From: Mytilus galloprovincialis
Lineage: Eukaryota; Mollusca; Bivalvia; Mytilida; Mytilidae
Assembly (NCBI RefSeq): GCF_965363235.1
Contig: NC_134842.1
Coordinates: 2,507,112-2,571,111 of the forward strand
Reading direction: 5' to 3'
DNA: 64,000 nucleotides
Made by a program: the position numbers and the translations under genes. The notes beneath the pieces are model-generated. The model had not been told where the DNA came from. It saw nothing but the letters and a program-made list of their open reading frames with translations, and searched no databases. Shown here piece after piece: positions 1-11,890 of the stretch. Position 1 is the stretch's first letter. Every line of letters starts with the position of its first letter.

Positions 1-403
1 AGATCTAGAGTTATGACCCTTTGCAAATTGAGAACCTTGAACGAGGACATTCGTTTCCTTAGACACATTATTCTTTTCAATTATGCATAATATATTATTT
101 CGACTCTGATGTTGTTTTTTTTATAATTTCTTCATGTTTAATGGTTATCAATAAAAAAATGTTCGTGAAAATACATCATTTGTTTTTCAAGTCAAAATGT
201 TTTTAAACTCTTTTGATTAATGGTTATCAATTGTTGACGTTCATTTGATAGGAAGATTTAAACATATCAGATACAAACATGTTTTTATGGTTTGTTATTT
301 AAACTTTTCCTCTAGCGGCGATAATGCAAATGATTGAACCCGATTAATTGAAATAACTGTTTAGGTTGTACTTGTGCATAAGATTTGAAACAAAGAAGTT
401 AAA
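1..403. other. Non-coding left flank, start of copy A
   Basis: AT-rich sequence without a supported gene. From about 160 it aligns with copy B from about 49155 (shared tracts such as atgttcgtgaaaatacatca and the gttatcaattgttgac region). Confidence 0.6.
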
Positions 404-1317
404 GACGGCGTGCACAAAGTTGACGGCAACTGTAAAATGCGCCTTTTAAATAGTTTTATACAACCGTGTTTAAAATATTTTTGAATAAGAATAGGAATAA
501 GAATTTTTTTATGATAAAATGATGAATGCATGCCATTAAAATCCACATTACTAGTAAGGTAAATTAAAATTTAACCTATAAAGCATGAAACGGGCATATA
601 GAAAACGGCAAAAATACGGTGTAACTTGTAACATTAAATAAGCATAAATTAGAGTTTTTGACCTAAAACTTATACAAATTCAACATATTTTCCTGCTTTT
701 TCATATAATAGAATTGTTCGGATTCGGACTCGGACATCACACGAAATTCATCGCAAAAAAAATCAAAAACGATCATGGTAGATAAGTTTGGAATGGTCTT
801 CGTTATGTGTAAGAAGTAGTAATTTGGAAGGACTAATAATCGAAATGGAAGAATCGACAAGAAAAATATGTAATTACAATCTTTTTATTTTCAAAATAAC
901 TTGGTATTCCAAATGTGCATAACCAGAGGTTTAAAATAATCTGCAAAATATGAATGATTCGATAGTCCAGACTGAACACCTGAATTTTTTCAATGTCCAG
1001 CTAGTATGTTACAATCTTAAGAAATGACGTTTTAACGCTATTTTTTGAAAAGGGTCCACGACATAATCGCTAATCATTTCCATTTCACTGCTCTTAGCAT
1101 ATATCTATTTATATTTCCAGAATGTGCATTTGCTGCACTTTTTTGTTCGAAAGAAAAAAAAAAATATGTTGAACGTAAATATTTAAAGTTATATGATAAA
1201 CTAAGTGTCCAGTTTTTTTGTTACGCGCTTGTTTTCTGGAGGAAAATGCCGACGTCGTAAATGGTTTTAGTAATTTGAAAACGTTACGTTTGTGGACTCA
1301 GCTTTGTGCACGCCGTC
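404..1317. mobile_element. Putative non-autonomous DNA transposon with 20-bp inverted termini
   Basis: The sequence gacggcgtgcacaaagttga at 404-423 recurs inverted at 1298-1317 with one mismatch. The interval is absent from copy B: flanking sequence on both sides (about 355-390 and from 1335) aligns with neighbouring positions near 49340-49390. No credible coding frame lies inside. The family is not recognised, and the target-site duplication could not be fixed (aaa is possible). Confidence 0.55.
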
Positions 1318-1539
1318 AAAGTAAGCTGCATTCTTTGTCAAATATTGGTTGATCATTATAGCTGATGGGCTGGATTAATTCTGGTTTTTAATGATATTTG
1401 AAAGGAAACCTCATGCGTTTTCTTGAATGCATATTTCATAATATTACATGTTGTACGATTTGATGTAAATTCGGTTGAAGGTGAAAATAAAATGATTCTG
1501 TTAAAAGCAATATTCTTATAAATTTTAGCCTGAAAAATA

Positions 1540-2460
1540 TACGCTTGCTATTACGTAATACGTTGATAGCTTTTATATCACTTTACAACTGAAAAGTATT
1601 AAAAACAAGTAATTGTTGTTTTAAGTGGATCGAGAATTTTTAGGATTCGGATTACCGAGTTTTTCTCTTGGACTTAAATAAACAGTTCACTGATTGAAAA
1701 ATTCAAATTCATTTTAAAGAGTATACAACGATAAAAATGTTTTTTTCTCGAAATTGTATTCTTATTGTCTTAAAAGACGTTTGTTTAACAGAATTTGGAA
1801 TGTCGAATTTCTAAGGAATTACAATTAAACACAAAAAAAACCCCCACAATGGTCGCCGTCAGCTGACATTCGTAGAACATATTTGTTTTTCGTTCATTTG
1901 ATGCACATAAGTTAGGCCGTTAGTTTTCTCGTTTGAATTGTTTTAAATAGTTATTTCGGGAACTTTTGAAACTGACTATGCACTATGGGCTTTGCTTACT
2001 GTCGAAGACCGTACGGTAACCTATAGTTGATAATTTCTTTGTCATTTTGGTATCATGTGAAGAGTTGTCGCATTGGCAATCGTATCACATCTTTTTTTAA
2101 TTATCGTTCTTATTGAGTAGAATAAAACTAAAGAAAATAATGAATGTATTGTAATAAACGTCGAAATAATGTAATAGTACGTAAAAGATTACAGCTTTAA
2201 TATCACATTACAGTTGAAAGTATTCTAAAGAGTGTTTATTTTTAGTGCACGAACTATAAAGATCGTGAATTTGTAGGGTTCGAAATAATGAGTTTTCTCT
2301 TGTACTAAATAAACAGTTCACTGATATTCAAATTAATTTACTGTGTTTACCACGAAGAACATGTTTGTCCTGAAGATTTTATTATTATTGACTTAACAGA
2401 CGTTTCTTTAACACAGTTTAGAATGAAGAATTTATACGGAATCGAAATTACACAAAGTAA
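1540..2460. repeat. Diverged tandem pair of about 290 bp, split by an R2 repeat
   Basis: Sequence at about 1545-1830 (acaactgaaaagtatt, then cgagtttttctcttgg and aacagttcactgat) recurs at about 2165-2455 in the same order. Copy B has a single equivalent at about 49735-50030. The local duplication therefore arose in, or was kept only by, copy A. Confidence 0.6.
1970..2105 (-). repeat. R2 interspersed repeat fragment
   Basis: This is a minus-strand copy of the mussel family whose sense strand begins gatgtggtataattgccaat and runs through a 'ggtcaccgtacggccttc' tract. It lies between the two halves of the 1540-2460 tandem pair. R2 is one of the most frequent families in the window. Confidence 0.65.
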
Positions 2461-2884
2461 GCACCAGAACTACTGAACTTTAAAACATTATTGACAGAAC
2501 AGCTAGTTGGAGATAATTCTGATTTAATTATTTTAATTTCATTACACCAAATGATTGCTGAAGTCATTGGTTCATTCCAGTAAGATTTACTGACAAAACA
2601 ATTTAACTTGATGTGGGAATGTAATGTAAAAACAAAAGAAAACAATGTGTCAATTAAATAATTCCATCCAACTAAAACTTAAACTTAAATCTCAATTATA
2701 GAATACTGTTGCTAATGTAACAGAAAATTCATATTCATGTCATCGTTTTTTTAATGGGATTCGTTATCGTAACCATTGTCTATCTTATTACTACTAGAAT
2801 AATGAGATTATTACTATACTATTAGTGATTTATTTATTCATAGTGGATTGGGAAACAAGTTATTGTAACTGATATTAATTCCTT
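2461..2884. other. Non-coding duplicated sequence
   Basis: The first 190 bp align closely with 50033-50230 in copy B (ccaccagaac...gacagcacag type tract). The rest is AT-rich with no gene seen. Confidence 0.55.
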
Positions 2885-3130
2885 TCCATGATGCGGGTGT
2901 GAGTGCTGCCTTGTAGCTGCATTAGCCTGCTCTTTTTCATATCAACAAAGATGTCTTTTACGTGACATAGCTTGACTCTCTTTCAACAAGGGTCAGCAAT
3001 TTTCCGTCCCCTTTCCACGGACTTAAATCGTCTCTTAAACCATTCTCGCAAATGGTGTCAAGGGAGAGCCGAAAATTCAGTCCCTGAATTTTGTTCACGG
3101 AGCGGGGATCGAATTAGGAACCTCAAATGA
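2885..3130 (-). mobile_element. Possible tRNA-derived SINE fragment
   Basis: On the minus strand this stretch opens with ggttcctaattcgatccccg, which contains a B-box-like TTCGATCCCC. It continues through a CG-richer body unlike its surroundings and ends near cacccgcatcatgg. No A box or full cloverleaf is visible, so it is not a tRNA gene. The body resembles a widely spread SINE-like sequence I recall from molluscs; this is recall, not a search. Confidence 0.35.
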
Positions 3131-3496
3131 AAAAGGTTAAGGTGTTATTTTATAACAATTATAACTTGAGCGTTAATAAACTGTGTTGCAACAGGACAGC
3201 AGTACATTTGTATTAAGAATCAAACAAAATCTTTTCGAAACAAATTTCGCTGTAATTACTCCTTATCATTAATAGTAGAGGTGAAAACGTAGAATTGCTT
3301 AAATTTTCCATTTTTTACCGTGTTGCACAAAGTGGAAATCTGTGGAACAGCAGTGAAAGGAGAACATCTCTGATCAAGTCCTTGATTTATTTACATTGAT
3401 CGCTGATATTTATAATTCCTCATCATTTAAAATTATATTTTATAATCAAATGGGAAGTAGAAAAAAAATACCTCTATCTGTCATTTTAATGTTTGA

Positions 3497-3690
3497 TGCT
3501 TCTGGAGCACCTGCGATCACCCCTAGTTTTTGGTGGGGTTCGTGTTGATTATTCTATAGTTTTCTTGTGTCATGTGAACTTTTATTTGTATGCTTGTCTT
3601 TTTCATTTTTATCCATGGCGTTGTCAGTTTATTTTCGATTTATCTCATATGACATTGCATTAGTCTTATTCGCGTCGTATGTTTTTATAT
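3497..3690 (+). repeat. R1 interspersed repeat, 3' part
   Basis: It contains gagcacctgcgatcacccct and the 'ttggtggggttcgtgttg' tract, followed by ccatggcgttgtcagtttat. It is missing from the matching place in copy B (about 52795), so it is private to copy A. Confidence 0.7.
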
Positions 3691-4252
3691 CAAACTCAAT
3701 AACAATTATATAACTGTCGACAACATGAAATATAACACCACAACGCTGTACTTAAATAATGGGAATTTCATCAGTCAAGCATAATTATGTTATATTATGT
3801 AACTTTCTACTAATGACTATTTGTGAAGAAAGATGGGATCTACTTTATGTTTAGTTATTCTCCTTATAAATGCATTAACTTTAAATGATGGAAAAGACCA
3901 ATTGACAAAATAACGGAGATAAAAAAGATACATCTGTTTACGAACGAGCAATGGAGACCCTACTTCCGATAATCAGATTTCTTATTTACATTAAAACGAA
4001 TGAGTCTTTAACATAGTTACCATTCAACGAATCCATAGTTAAAAGTGATTGATTGCATATTTTAAAAACAATTTTATAACTTAAAATTATTGCTATACAG
4101 CTATGAACATTAACTGTCCTACATTCTGTCAATGCTTATAATTGGCCATTTCACACAATCATGTTTCTCTGATCGTTTATGGCATCTTTACACAAAGTCT
4201 TTTGGGCATGTTTTGAATGCATGCTTTTTGTTCTGTGTTATTAACTTTGAAC
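3691..4252. other. Non-coding duplicated sequence
   Basis: It aligns with copy B 52860-53400 (shared accaattgacaaaataacgg and catgtttctct tracts). No gene seen. Confidence 0.55.
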
Positions 4253-4254
4253 TA

Positions 4255-5073
4255 TATTGAGCCAAAAATTTTTAGCAACACTTTTATTTTAATTTTTTTT
4301 TGTTGTTTCTGGAAAAAAAAATATTCAAACATCATTGATATAATCCTTAGTTTTACCTGTAATTTTAAACAGATGTACTTTTTCCTGTTGATTGATTTCG
4401 CGCCATTTCAGCTTTGCACGTGTAATTGACGTTTTACCTTCTGTACCTGTACTTTTAAAACGATAGTAAAAATTTCTTTTTCACTGACGTTCAGAAACAT
4501 GCCATTGATAGGAAAAACACATACACCTTTGAAAAAATTGCATGGGGCGTCAACCAGGGCTCCCCGAAAATGGCCGTCAGACAGGTCTTGGAATGGTTGA
4601 TGTCGGAATGAGTGTTGCTGACATCTTGGATCGATTTAATGTGCATACGGCAACAGTTTAGAGACTAACAAACAGATATCGACAAATTGCAACTGCACAG
4701 GATAGGTCGATATCCCGTAGACTTAAAAAAACTATCGCCAAAGGAGGAGCGCTACCTTCGCTTTTCATCAACACGTGACAAGTTTTTTCCGGCCACAAAA
4801 GTAGTGCATTGACTAAGGGCAGCTGCTGGTGTGCCTGCCAATCCTTCATTGGTGCACTAAGGGCATGGCTGAGAAATTGATTTTGAATAACAGTATATTC
4901 ATTTCCGCATTTTGACCCTCCCGCGCTCCATACAAAGAAAATCCTAATGAATGTGAGTGATAAACAGCCATGTTGCTTCTGACATGTAATAATTCCAGTT
5001 TTTTATTATTAAAACTATATGTTGTTATGATTTTGTAATAAAATAAAATTTCAAAAACTTTTTTTGCTCAGTA
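4255..5073 (+). mobile_element. Internally deleted Tc1/mariner element
   Basis: The 819-bp element has inverted termini tattgagccaaaaa (left) and tttttgctcagta (right), each flanked by TA (4253-4254, 5074-5075). A transposase remnant reads on the plus strand from about 4588: a helix-turn-helix-like segment GMVDVGMSVADILDRFNV, an in-frame TAG, then RLTNRYRQ and SRRLKK, and after a frameshift KEERYLRF. The catalytic DDE region is gone. Full elements are usually 1.2-1.7 kb. Copy B (about 53425) gives the empty site. Inactive. Confidence 0.72.
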
Positions 5074-5212
5074 TAGATTTCAATAACTGCAATTGCAATT
5101 TCTCAAATCAGTACTTTGTTTTGTCAGTCTTTTTATAAGTCGTTTTTAATTGGGGAAAGGGGTGTTCGTCTCAATCTGATAAATCAGACCTTTTACTGCT
5201 GATATTTATAGG

Positions 5213-5275
5213 TTTTTTTTAAGTCTACGGGATATCGACCTATCCTGTGCAGTTGCAATTTGTCGATATCTGTTT
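5213..5275 (-). repeat. Inverted fragment of the same mariner family
   Basis: About 60 bp here (aagtctacgggatatcgacc...gatatctgttt) is the near-perfect reverse complement of 4671-4733 in the mariner relic, about 480 bp away. It directly abuts the Penelope-like 3' end that starts at about 5275. Confidence 0.8.
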
Positions 5276-5645
5276 CTCTTGAACTGAATTTTAATGTGCG
5301 TATTGTTATTCTTTTACTTTTCTACATTGGCTAGAGGTATAGGGGGAGGGTTGAGATCTCATAAACATGTTTAACCCCGCCGCAATTTTGCGCCTGTCCC
5401 AAGTCAGGAGCCTCTGGCCTTTGTTAGTCTTGTATGATTTTAAATTTTAGTTTCTTGTGTATAATTCGGAGTTTAGTATGACGTCCATTATCACTGTACT
5501 ATTATGCATATTTTAGGGGCCAGCTGAAGGACACCTACGGGTGCGGGAATTCTCGCTACATTGAAGACCCATTGGTTGCCTTCGGCTGTTGTTTGCTCTA
5601 TGGTCGGGTGGTTGTCGCTTTGACATATTCACCATTTCCTTTCTC
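5276..5645 (+). mobile_element. Penelope-like element, 3'-terminal fragment
   Basis: A 5'-truncated copy of the 3' UTR shared with 22595-23332 (+), 8893-9510 (-) and 54830-55236 (-). Markers are cttgaactgaattttaatg, taaccccgccgcaattttgc and the end ccatttcctttctcaatttt. It is absent from copy B at this place. Confidence 0.75.
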
Positions 5646-6450
5646 AATTTTATTTTATTTTTATATTGTATCTAAAATAAGTTCTTAAATATTGCGAATC
5701 CATCTTTATCGTATAGCAGCCAATTACACTTGTCGTGTACAACCTTAGACAACAAATTTTGGGCTTCCGTTTTGTAATACACGAACAGAGCTTTTTTATT
5801 TAGATATACGCTTGTACTTCATCGGCAAAAACGAGTACATCTGTTGATATATCATAAGTAAATAAATTTCGACTTACTAAATAAACCTGAATAGTTCAAC
5901 GTAAGAAATTCGGAAGTGGCATTATAATTTGTCAGATTTGGATATTTACATTTGCAACTTTATACAATTTTATAAAAATAAGTTCTCCGCATTTTTGTAA
6001 TTTTTTTTTTATGGTTGTTGATATGTCGCAATTTTAATCAGATGGAGCTTTGTTACTCCCCTAACAAAATACTGTACCCTCACTTTGGTGAATAACTTCA
6101 ATGTTTAATGTTAAGCCCAGTTTATCATATTTATAGACAGCTATGTCAATATGTTTTAAGGAAGTTGTTACCAGTTGTGATAATCAAACAATTTTTTGTG
6201 GTATTGAGTTTAAGGATTATAAAACAAAATGTAAATGGACTCTGTGGGATGATCATTTCAGAATCATACGAATTTCCTGTTGTATATATGCATTTCCCAT
6301 TGTGTGTGCTCCTGGTACGTATAACATGAACAGTGTATTATTTTATGTTATTTCATATCGTTTGAATCAGCTTCTATTATTGGAGAAAAAGGGACCACAT
6401 GACATTCATTATTCTTCAGTAATGAATTCCATCTTTCATTAACAGAACGA
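5646..6450. other. Non-coding duplicated sequence
   Basis: It matches copy B at about 53590-54250, including gtatagcagccaattacact. Open frames at 6108-6442 are short, overlap in different frames and are not kept in the B copy. Confidence 0.55.
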
Positions 6451-6610
6451 AACTGACCAGAAAACCAGTCGTTAACGGATTTTGACATGAAAATGACCGA
6501 TGGGGCGTGTTTTCCATCTGTTAATGACCGTTGGGGCGTGGTTTCAATCACTTAATGACCGGTGGGGCGTGGTTTCTCTGTTAATTACCGATGGGGCGTT
6601 GATTCTCTGT
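6450..6610. repeat. Short tandem repeat, four units of about 40 bp
   Basis: The core aatgaccgatggggcgtg recurs four times with small changes (6492, 6521, 6552 and 6584 regions). The GC-richer core stands out from the AT-rich background. Confidence 0.75.
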
Positions 6611-6729
6611 TTAGAGAGATGTCCCTTTAATAGTACATTTTCCTGTTTTAAATATTATATTTAAATTGTTGAATTGTTTACCATATGTTTTGGTAAATTA
6701 TAAAATTAAAGAGAACTTGATTTTATCTA

Positions 6730-6908
6730 ATAGTTCTTGAAAAACTGGTCATTATTGTGATATATGGACTGCCCACAGGACAGTGGTATTGACTAAGATA
6801 GTGATATTAACTGAGCCGACGGCGACGTCATTATCGCTGTCGCAGTCAATACCACTATCCTACGGGCAGCCCATGTATCACGATAATGACCAGTTTTTCA
6901 AGAACTAT
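6730..6908. mobile_element. 179-bp palindromic MITE with TA target duplication
   Basis: atagttcttgaaaaactggt at the left is exactly inverted at the right. The complementarity continues for most of each half (cattat-gtgata-atgg-ctgccc). TA flanks both ends (6728-6729, 6909-6910), as for Tc1/mariner-type non-autonomous elements. The RNA or single strand could fold into one long hairpin. Confidence 0.82.
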
Positions 6909-7149
6909 TATGTTTACGTCATTGAGAAACTATGTTTTGGAAAATTCTCTTAAATTCAAAATGCCTAAAGCAAACTCGAGTAGTTGTACGATTTCTATGG
7001 CAAATAGTGCGCATACTCTTTGGTTTCTGGTATACTAACGTTGCATGAACAGAGAAATGGTCACATACTAGATTACCTTGCGCATCACTGATGTTCTGAC
7101 GCTAAACGTTTGGAACTCTGTTTAGTATCTGACTGTCTTTGTTCGTTAT

Positions 7150-7735
7150 AAGAAGGTCTAAGATATGGCCACGTTCGTGTGTGGCATCTTTGACATGTTA
7201 TGTAAGGTTACGATTTTCAAGACTCTGATAGAAACGTAATGTGTCTGGGTGTCTGGATCGCTGAGATTATCAAGGTGGAAATTGAAATCTTCGGTGAAAA
7301 GAACGTTATGCGTGGGTACTAGTATAGTATTTTGATCAAGGTATGATTCCCATTTCTCAAAGAAAACAGTATTGCGCAAAACATTAAATTTAGATCGTGG
7401 GGGTCTATTACACACAGACGAATATTGAGATCCCCATAATGTACAGTGAACTCCATATGCTCAAAGTGAATAAAATGTTTTTCATGGACGTTCAATCGTT
7501 TTATGCCAATTCCCCCTTTGAACAAAAGTGCAATTCCACCGCCTCGACGATTATTACGACTGTGATGCATTATGTTGTTTCCAGATGGTACTAGATCTTG
7601 AATAACACCTTTGATTCCGTGATAGACAGAATATCTAAATCATGAGAAGTCACAAAATCACAAATTGCTAGAGCCTTATTTTTAACAGATCTGCAGTTTA
7701 GTGTGGCAAACAACAAGCTACTTTGGGATACTTTC
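7150..7735 (-). pseudogene. Degenerate LINE endonuclease relic, CR1/Jockey-like
   Basis: On the minus strand, conceptual reading gives an LNCRSVKNKALAICDF-like start, SHDLDILSITES, then NNRRGGGIALLFK and, after frameshifts, a VLFTEDFNFHLDNLSDPD tract (7300-7240). This is the order of the exonuclease-endonuclease-phosphatase domain of a LINE, of a different clade from the 27-kb element. Several stops and frame changes make it non-functional. The RT part is not adjacent. Confidence 0.68.
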
Positions 7736-8892
7736 TTATATTGGGAATGATATTCACTGATGCAATTGTTATTGGCCGATCAGAGCTATCAGAATTTCTT
7801 TCCATGTATGCCCCAACAGGCCTGCGATCTTTACATGTCGTGATATTACTTGTTGAATCTGTATCAGTAAGTGTGCTTAATATCATATGACTAGTGTCGC
7901 ATTTGTTCAGATTTACTATGTTATTAAAGTTTATGCCTCTTGACTATATTTGTTTACCTTGGGATATCTATTACCTCTCAGAGCTGGAATTTGTCGTATC
8001 ACACGCGTTCCTGCTCGTGTACCTCGTCTGGTCCGACGTGATAATGTGGCGAGTAACGATCGTCAAATACAGCTTAATGGCTGAATAATTACCGATGTTA
8101 TTGTTTTCAACAATGTCATGATTAATTATCAAGCTGATTAACAATAAATGTTTATAAAAATCTACAATTTAGTTCATTTGTAGTAATATATTATAGATCC
8201 GCAAAAAGTTTCACTAGTTTGCATATTAATTCACACAAATTGCAATAATACATTCACTGTAATGGGAGCATCCACTAAGCGCTAACCACTACTCACTCCA
8301 CTCATCGCCTCAATATAGAAACATATGATTTTGGTGCTTATAACATAAACCCTTAACAATTACATTGTGACGTTCAATGTTGTTCTATACAGTTTAGTTT
8401 TAATGCGTATAACATCATACCAAAAAGTTACATTGTATTATTTGTAAAAAATTAACAACTCATGCATATGTTATTTGACAAATTATAATGATTGTAAAGA
8501 ACTTCACGTTGACACAAATTGAGACATAATTACCAATAGGCTTTGTATTTATATTAATTACAGGGCTGTTAGTATTAAACATCAATGTTTGTTGTCAGAG
8601 TTGATTCGATGTTTCCAGATCAGAAGTATACATTCTTATCTTTGACATTTCAGAGACAAACTTTCAATCATGAATTCGTTGAGCTAATAAACAACAGATA
8701 TAATAGTTATTTGGTATCTGACAATTGTAATTTAAAAATGTTAACAAGTTCTGTGAAAACATTTCTCCAGAGAAATATAAATTGTCAGACTTGACATGTA
8801 GTGCTCAAATGAAAACAAGGGTTAATAATTAATCCATACAATTGGTATTTCCGGGATGGTGTTTGGTATATCGATAATACAGAGTTATATTT
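7736..8892. other. Non-coding duplicated sequence
   Basis: 7736-8265 has nothing I recognise apart from the upstream edge of the LINE relic. About 8270-8880 aligns with copy B 54290-54820 and 55237-55500 (gttgtcagagttgattcgat, cagagaaatataaattgtc). Copy B is interrupted there by a Penelope-like fragment. Confidence 0.55.
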
Positions 8893-10400
8893 TGTTTTAA
8901 AAATGAGAAAGGAAATGGGGAATGTGTCAAAGCGATAACAACCCAACCATAGAGCAGACAACAGCCAAATTCCACCAATGGGTCTTAAATGTAGCGAGAA
9001 ACTCCCGCACCCATAGGCGTCCTTCAGCTGGCCCCTTAAAATATATGTAAACTACTACAGTGATAATGGACGTCATACCAAACTCCAAATTATACACAAG
9101 AAACTAAAATAAAGAATCATACAAGAATAACTTGGGACAGGCGCAAAATTGCGGCGGGGTAAACATGTTTATGAAATCTCAACCCTCCACCTATACCTCT
9201 AGCCAATGTATAAAAGAAAAAACATAACAATACGCAAATTAAAATTCAGTTCAAGAAAAGTCCGAGTCCGATGTCAGAAGATTTTACAAATGAAAATAAA
9301 TAAAATGACAATAATACATCAAAAACAACAGACTACTAGCAGTTAACTGACATGCCAGCTCCAGACTTCAATTAAACTGATTAAAAGATTATGTCTTAAT
9401 CATATGAATATCAGGCACAATCCCACCCGTTAGGGGTTTAGTATCATACTATCATATAAAGTATGAGAAGAACATGTGTTATGCCAACAACTGTTTTTTT
9501 TAAATAAATGTGTTTAGTTCTGATGCAAAGACCCTTTAAGGGAATCAATATTAAAGCCAAAATATGCAATCTTTAATGACTTGAGAACAGTATAGTAACT
9601 ATATCCCTTCTTAATAAGTCTGTTTAAAGGATTTGTAAGCTTTTGAAGTGAATACTGACATTTTTGTACTTTGTAAAGAATATTACCATAAAAGATTGGA
9701 TTTGAGATACATGAACGTATAAGATGTCTGCATGTTGAGTTATATTTACGAATTATTTCCTTATACCGATGATAAACTTTAGTAAATGTTTTGACTAGTT
9801 TGTGAGATCGAAAACCCTGGTCTAAAAAAATTATCAGTGATACATAAATTTCTCTCGCTAAAATTTAATACGTTGTTACATACACAAGCGAATCGTACAA
9901 GTTGAGATATATAAACACAATAAAATGGTGACAATGGAACGTCACCATCTAAAAATGGATAATTAACGATAGGAAATGAAAAATCATCTCTTTTATCATA
10001 AATTATTGTATTAAGCTTCCCGTTAATGATATAGATATCAAGGTCGAGGAAAGAGCAGTGGTCATTGTTAGTATTAGCTTTATCTAAACATGCTAAAGTA
10101 AGTTCAACAGGATAAATTTCCTTAGTATACACACTGAAGTCGTCGTTATTGAGAGCCAATATATCATCCAAATATCTAAAAGTATAGTTAAATTTTTGTT
10201 TCAAATGTTGTTTCGATGGGTCTTTGCTATTTTTAGTCATAAATGGTAACCGATAACAATACAACAACAGGTCCGCAATAATTGGTGCACAGTTAGTCCC
10301 CATTAGAATTCCAATAACGTGACGATATACGGAATCTCCGAAGCGAACAAAGATGTTATCAAGTTAAAATTTAAGCGCATATATAGTATCAAAGCATGTA
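8893..10400 (-). mobile_element. Penelope-like retroelement, 5'-truncated
   Basis: The longest member of the family in the window. It has a reverse transcriptase remnant (10395-9514) followed by a 3' UTR of about 620 bp ending ccatttcctttctcaatttt (minus strand) at 8893. Three shorter copies share the same 3' end but have different 5' truncation points. Assignment to Penelope-like elements rests on the RT style and is less sure than its being an RT. Confidence 0.7.
9514..10395 (-). pseudogene. Penelope-like reverse transcriptase relic
   Basis: The minus-strand reading gives LDNIFVRFGDSVYRHVIG, MGTNCAPIIADLLLYCY, the RT active site RYLDDIL, SFLDLDIYI, YDKRDDFSFPIVNYPF, VYISQLVRFA and a C-terminal HRYKEIIRKYN. 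A stop (TAA, 10366-10364) precedes the first motif, and a frameshift in the A7 run near 9825 separates the C-terminal part, which runs to a stop at 9514. The order and spacing match RTs of this type common in molluscs and cnidarians. The N-terminal region and any GIY-YIG endonuclease are missing. Confidence 0.75.
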
Positions 10401-11890
10401 CAATTGACATAGTTTTATTGTTTATTGCCACTAAGAAATTACCTAAAAGAGTTTGAACATATGTACTCGCATCCTGACTTTTTAAATGCTCAGTTAATAT
10501 AGGACTAAACACATTTTTTCTAGAGGTTATTGATGTGTAAACCTGGTCTCTTACTCACAAACTTGACATAAAAGTCCGATCCTTATAATTCTGCATCCAA
10601 ACATACGCAATTATTTATTCACATTATTTGATTGATGGCTGCTATATTTACCATCAAAAACACAATGGCATGTCGTAACTAAGCAGTGGCAGCCATTTTG
10701 ACTTTCTGAAAACCATAAATGTCCGATAAATGCAACAGAATCTAAAATGAACTAGCACCTACCTCAAAAACTTCATTTTAATTAAATAATATCCGAATTT
10801 GAAGCGTACACGTAACGAAATAATCTCTCCCTTGAATTTTTTCATTCGTATGACGTCGGTTTTAAAAGCTCTTCAGAGCTTATGTTTGTAATTGCTTGCT
10901 TATACCGACTCTAAATAAAGCTTTATGTCTTATGTCTTATGTCCATGACGTAAATTCGCCAAATCCTTCATGAAATTTCGCGGAATTTTATTCAAATTTT
11001 ATTATACATTTTCGAAGCTTTTGTGCATTTATTTTATTTCTTTTTTTTTGGTTAAATATGCATTAGAATAGAAACAACTGTTCTGCAATTGTTTTATAGT
11101 CTCAATTTGATGAAAATCCCAGTATCCCTGCAAGAATGTGTATCGCGCATGAATAGATTACGAAAGTAGTTTCGGAAACATGGTATATCGAAGTGTAAAC
11201 CAAGAGAAAAATTCCCAATTGACCAATCCAATTCAAGTATTTATAGATATGCAAATGATATAAGAATTATTTAGGAATGTGAATTTTTTCTTAATAAGAA
11301 TATGAGGCAAAGTGGTATATTAGGTAGAAAAATCAAAACTTGGAACACATTCAAAATCACCAATATATGCATGCAATGTATCAAGTACTTCCAACAAGTT
11401 TTTGACACTCCAAAAGTTATTTATTACACTTTTTTCAAAGGCCTTATCTAATCAATTTATTATCAGGTTTTTTATTGTACCAAGTGTACTAGTAAGTAGA
11501 ATTGACAATTTAGAAAACAATGGCTTGAAGATGAAATAAATCTATATTTGTAAGATTTTTTGTGTAGCTTCGGAAGCCAGTTCATAGTTGGGAAATAATA
11601 CTGCCCCCTTCAATTAAATTGGAATGAAACGCATACCGTAATGAAGATCCCAAATTGATCTGTTATGTAAACAGTGATTTGAATATAACCCTTCACTCGC
11701 TTGCAACGAAAGCAGGATACCACAAGACTATACATACCAGGGCATTACACGCGTATCGCTTCCATTTATTTGTATAAATGTGGATTGCAGAATAAAGAAT
11801 TTTAAATGCAGACAACGTTTGTCACTGATTTCAGATTTTGAAAGGATCTTCATATGTATAGTAACCGAATGGAATGGATAGTCATCCTGT
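10401..11890. other. Non-coding, with a probable LINE 3' tail
   Basis: At about 10850-10945 the text taccgactctaaataaagct is followed by tatgtct repeats. This is the kind of 3' end left by a 5'-truncated non-LTR element. The rest is AT-rich with no gene seen. Confidence 0.45.

Noticed and set aside
3090..3130. tRNA gene
   Set aside because: Only a B-box-like tract is present, with no acceptor stem, anticodon arm or A box at the right distance.
6108..6442. Overlapping frames of 73 and 99 codons
   Set aside because: The duplicated sequence at about 54030-54250 breaks both, and no family signature is visible.
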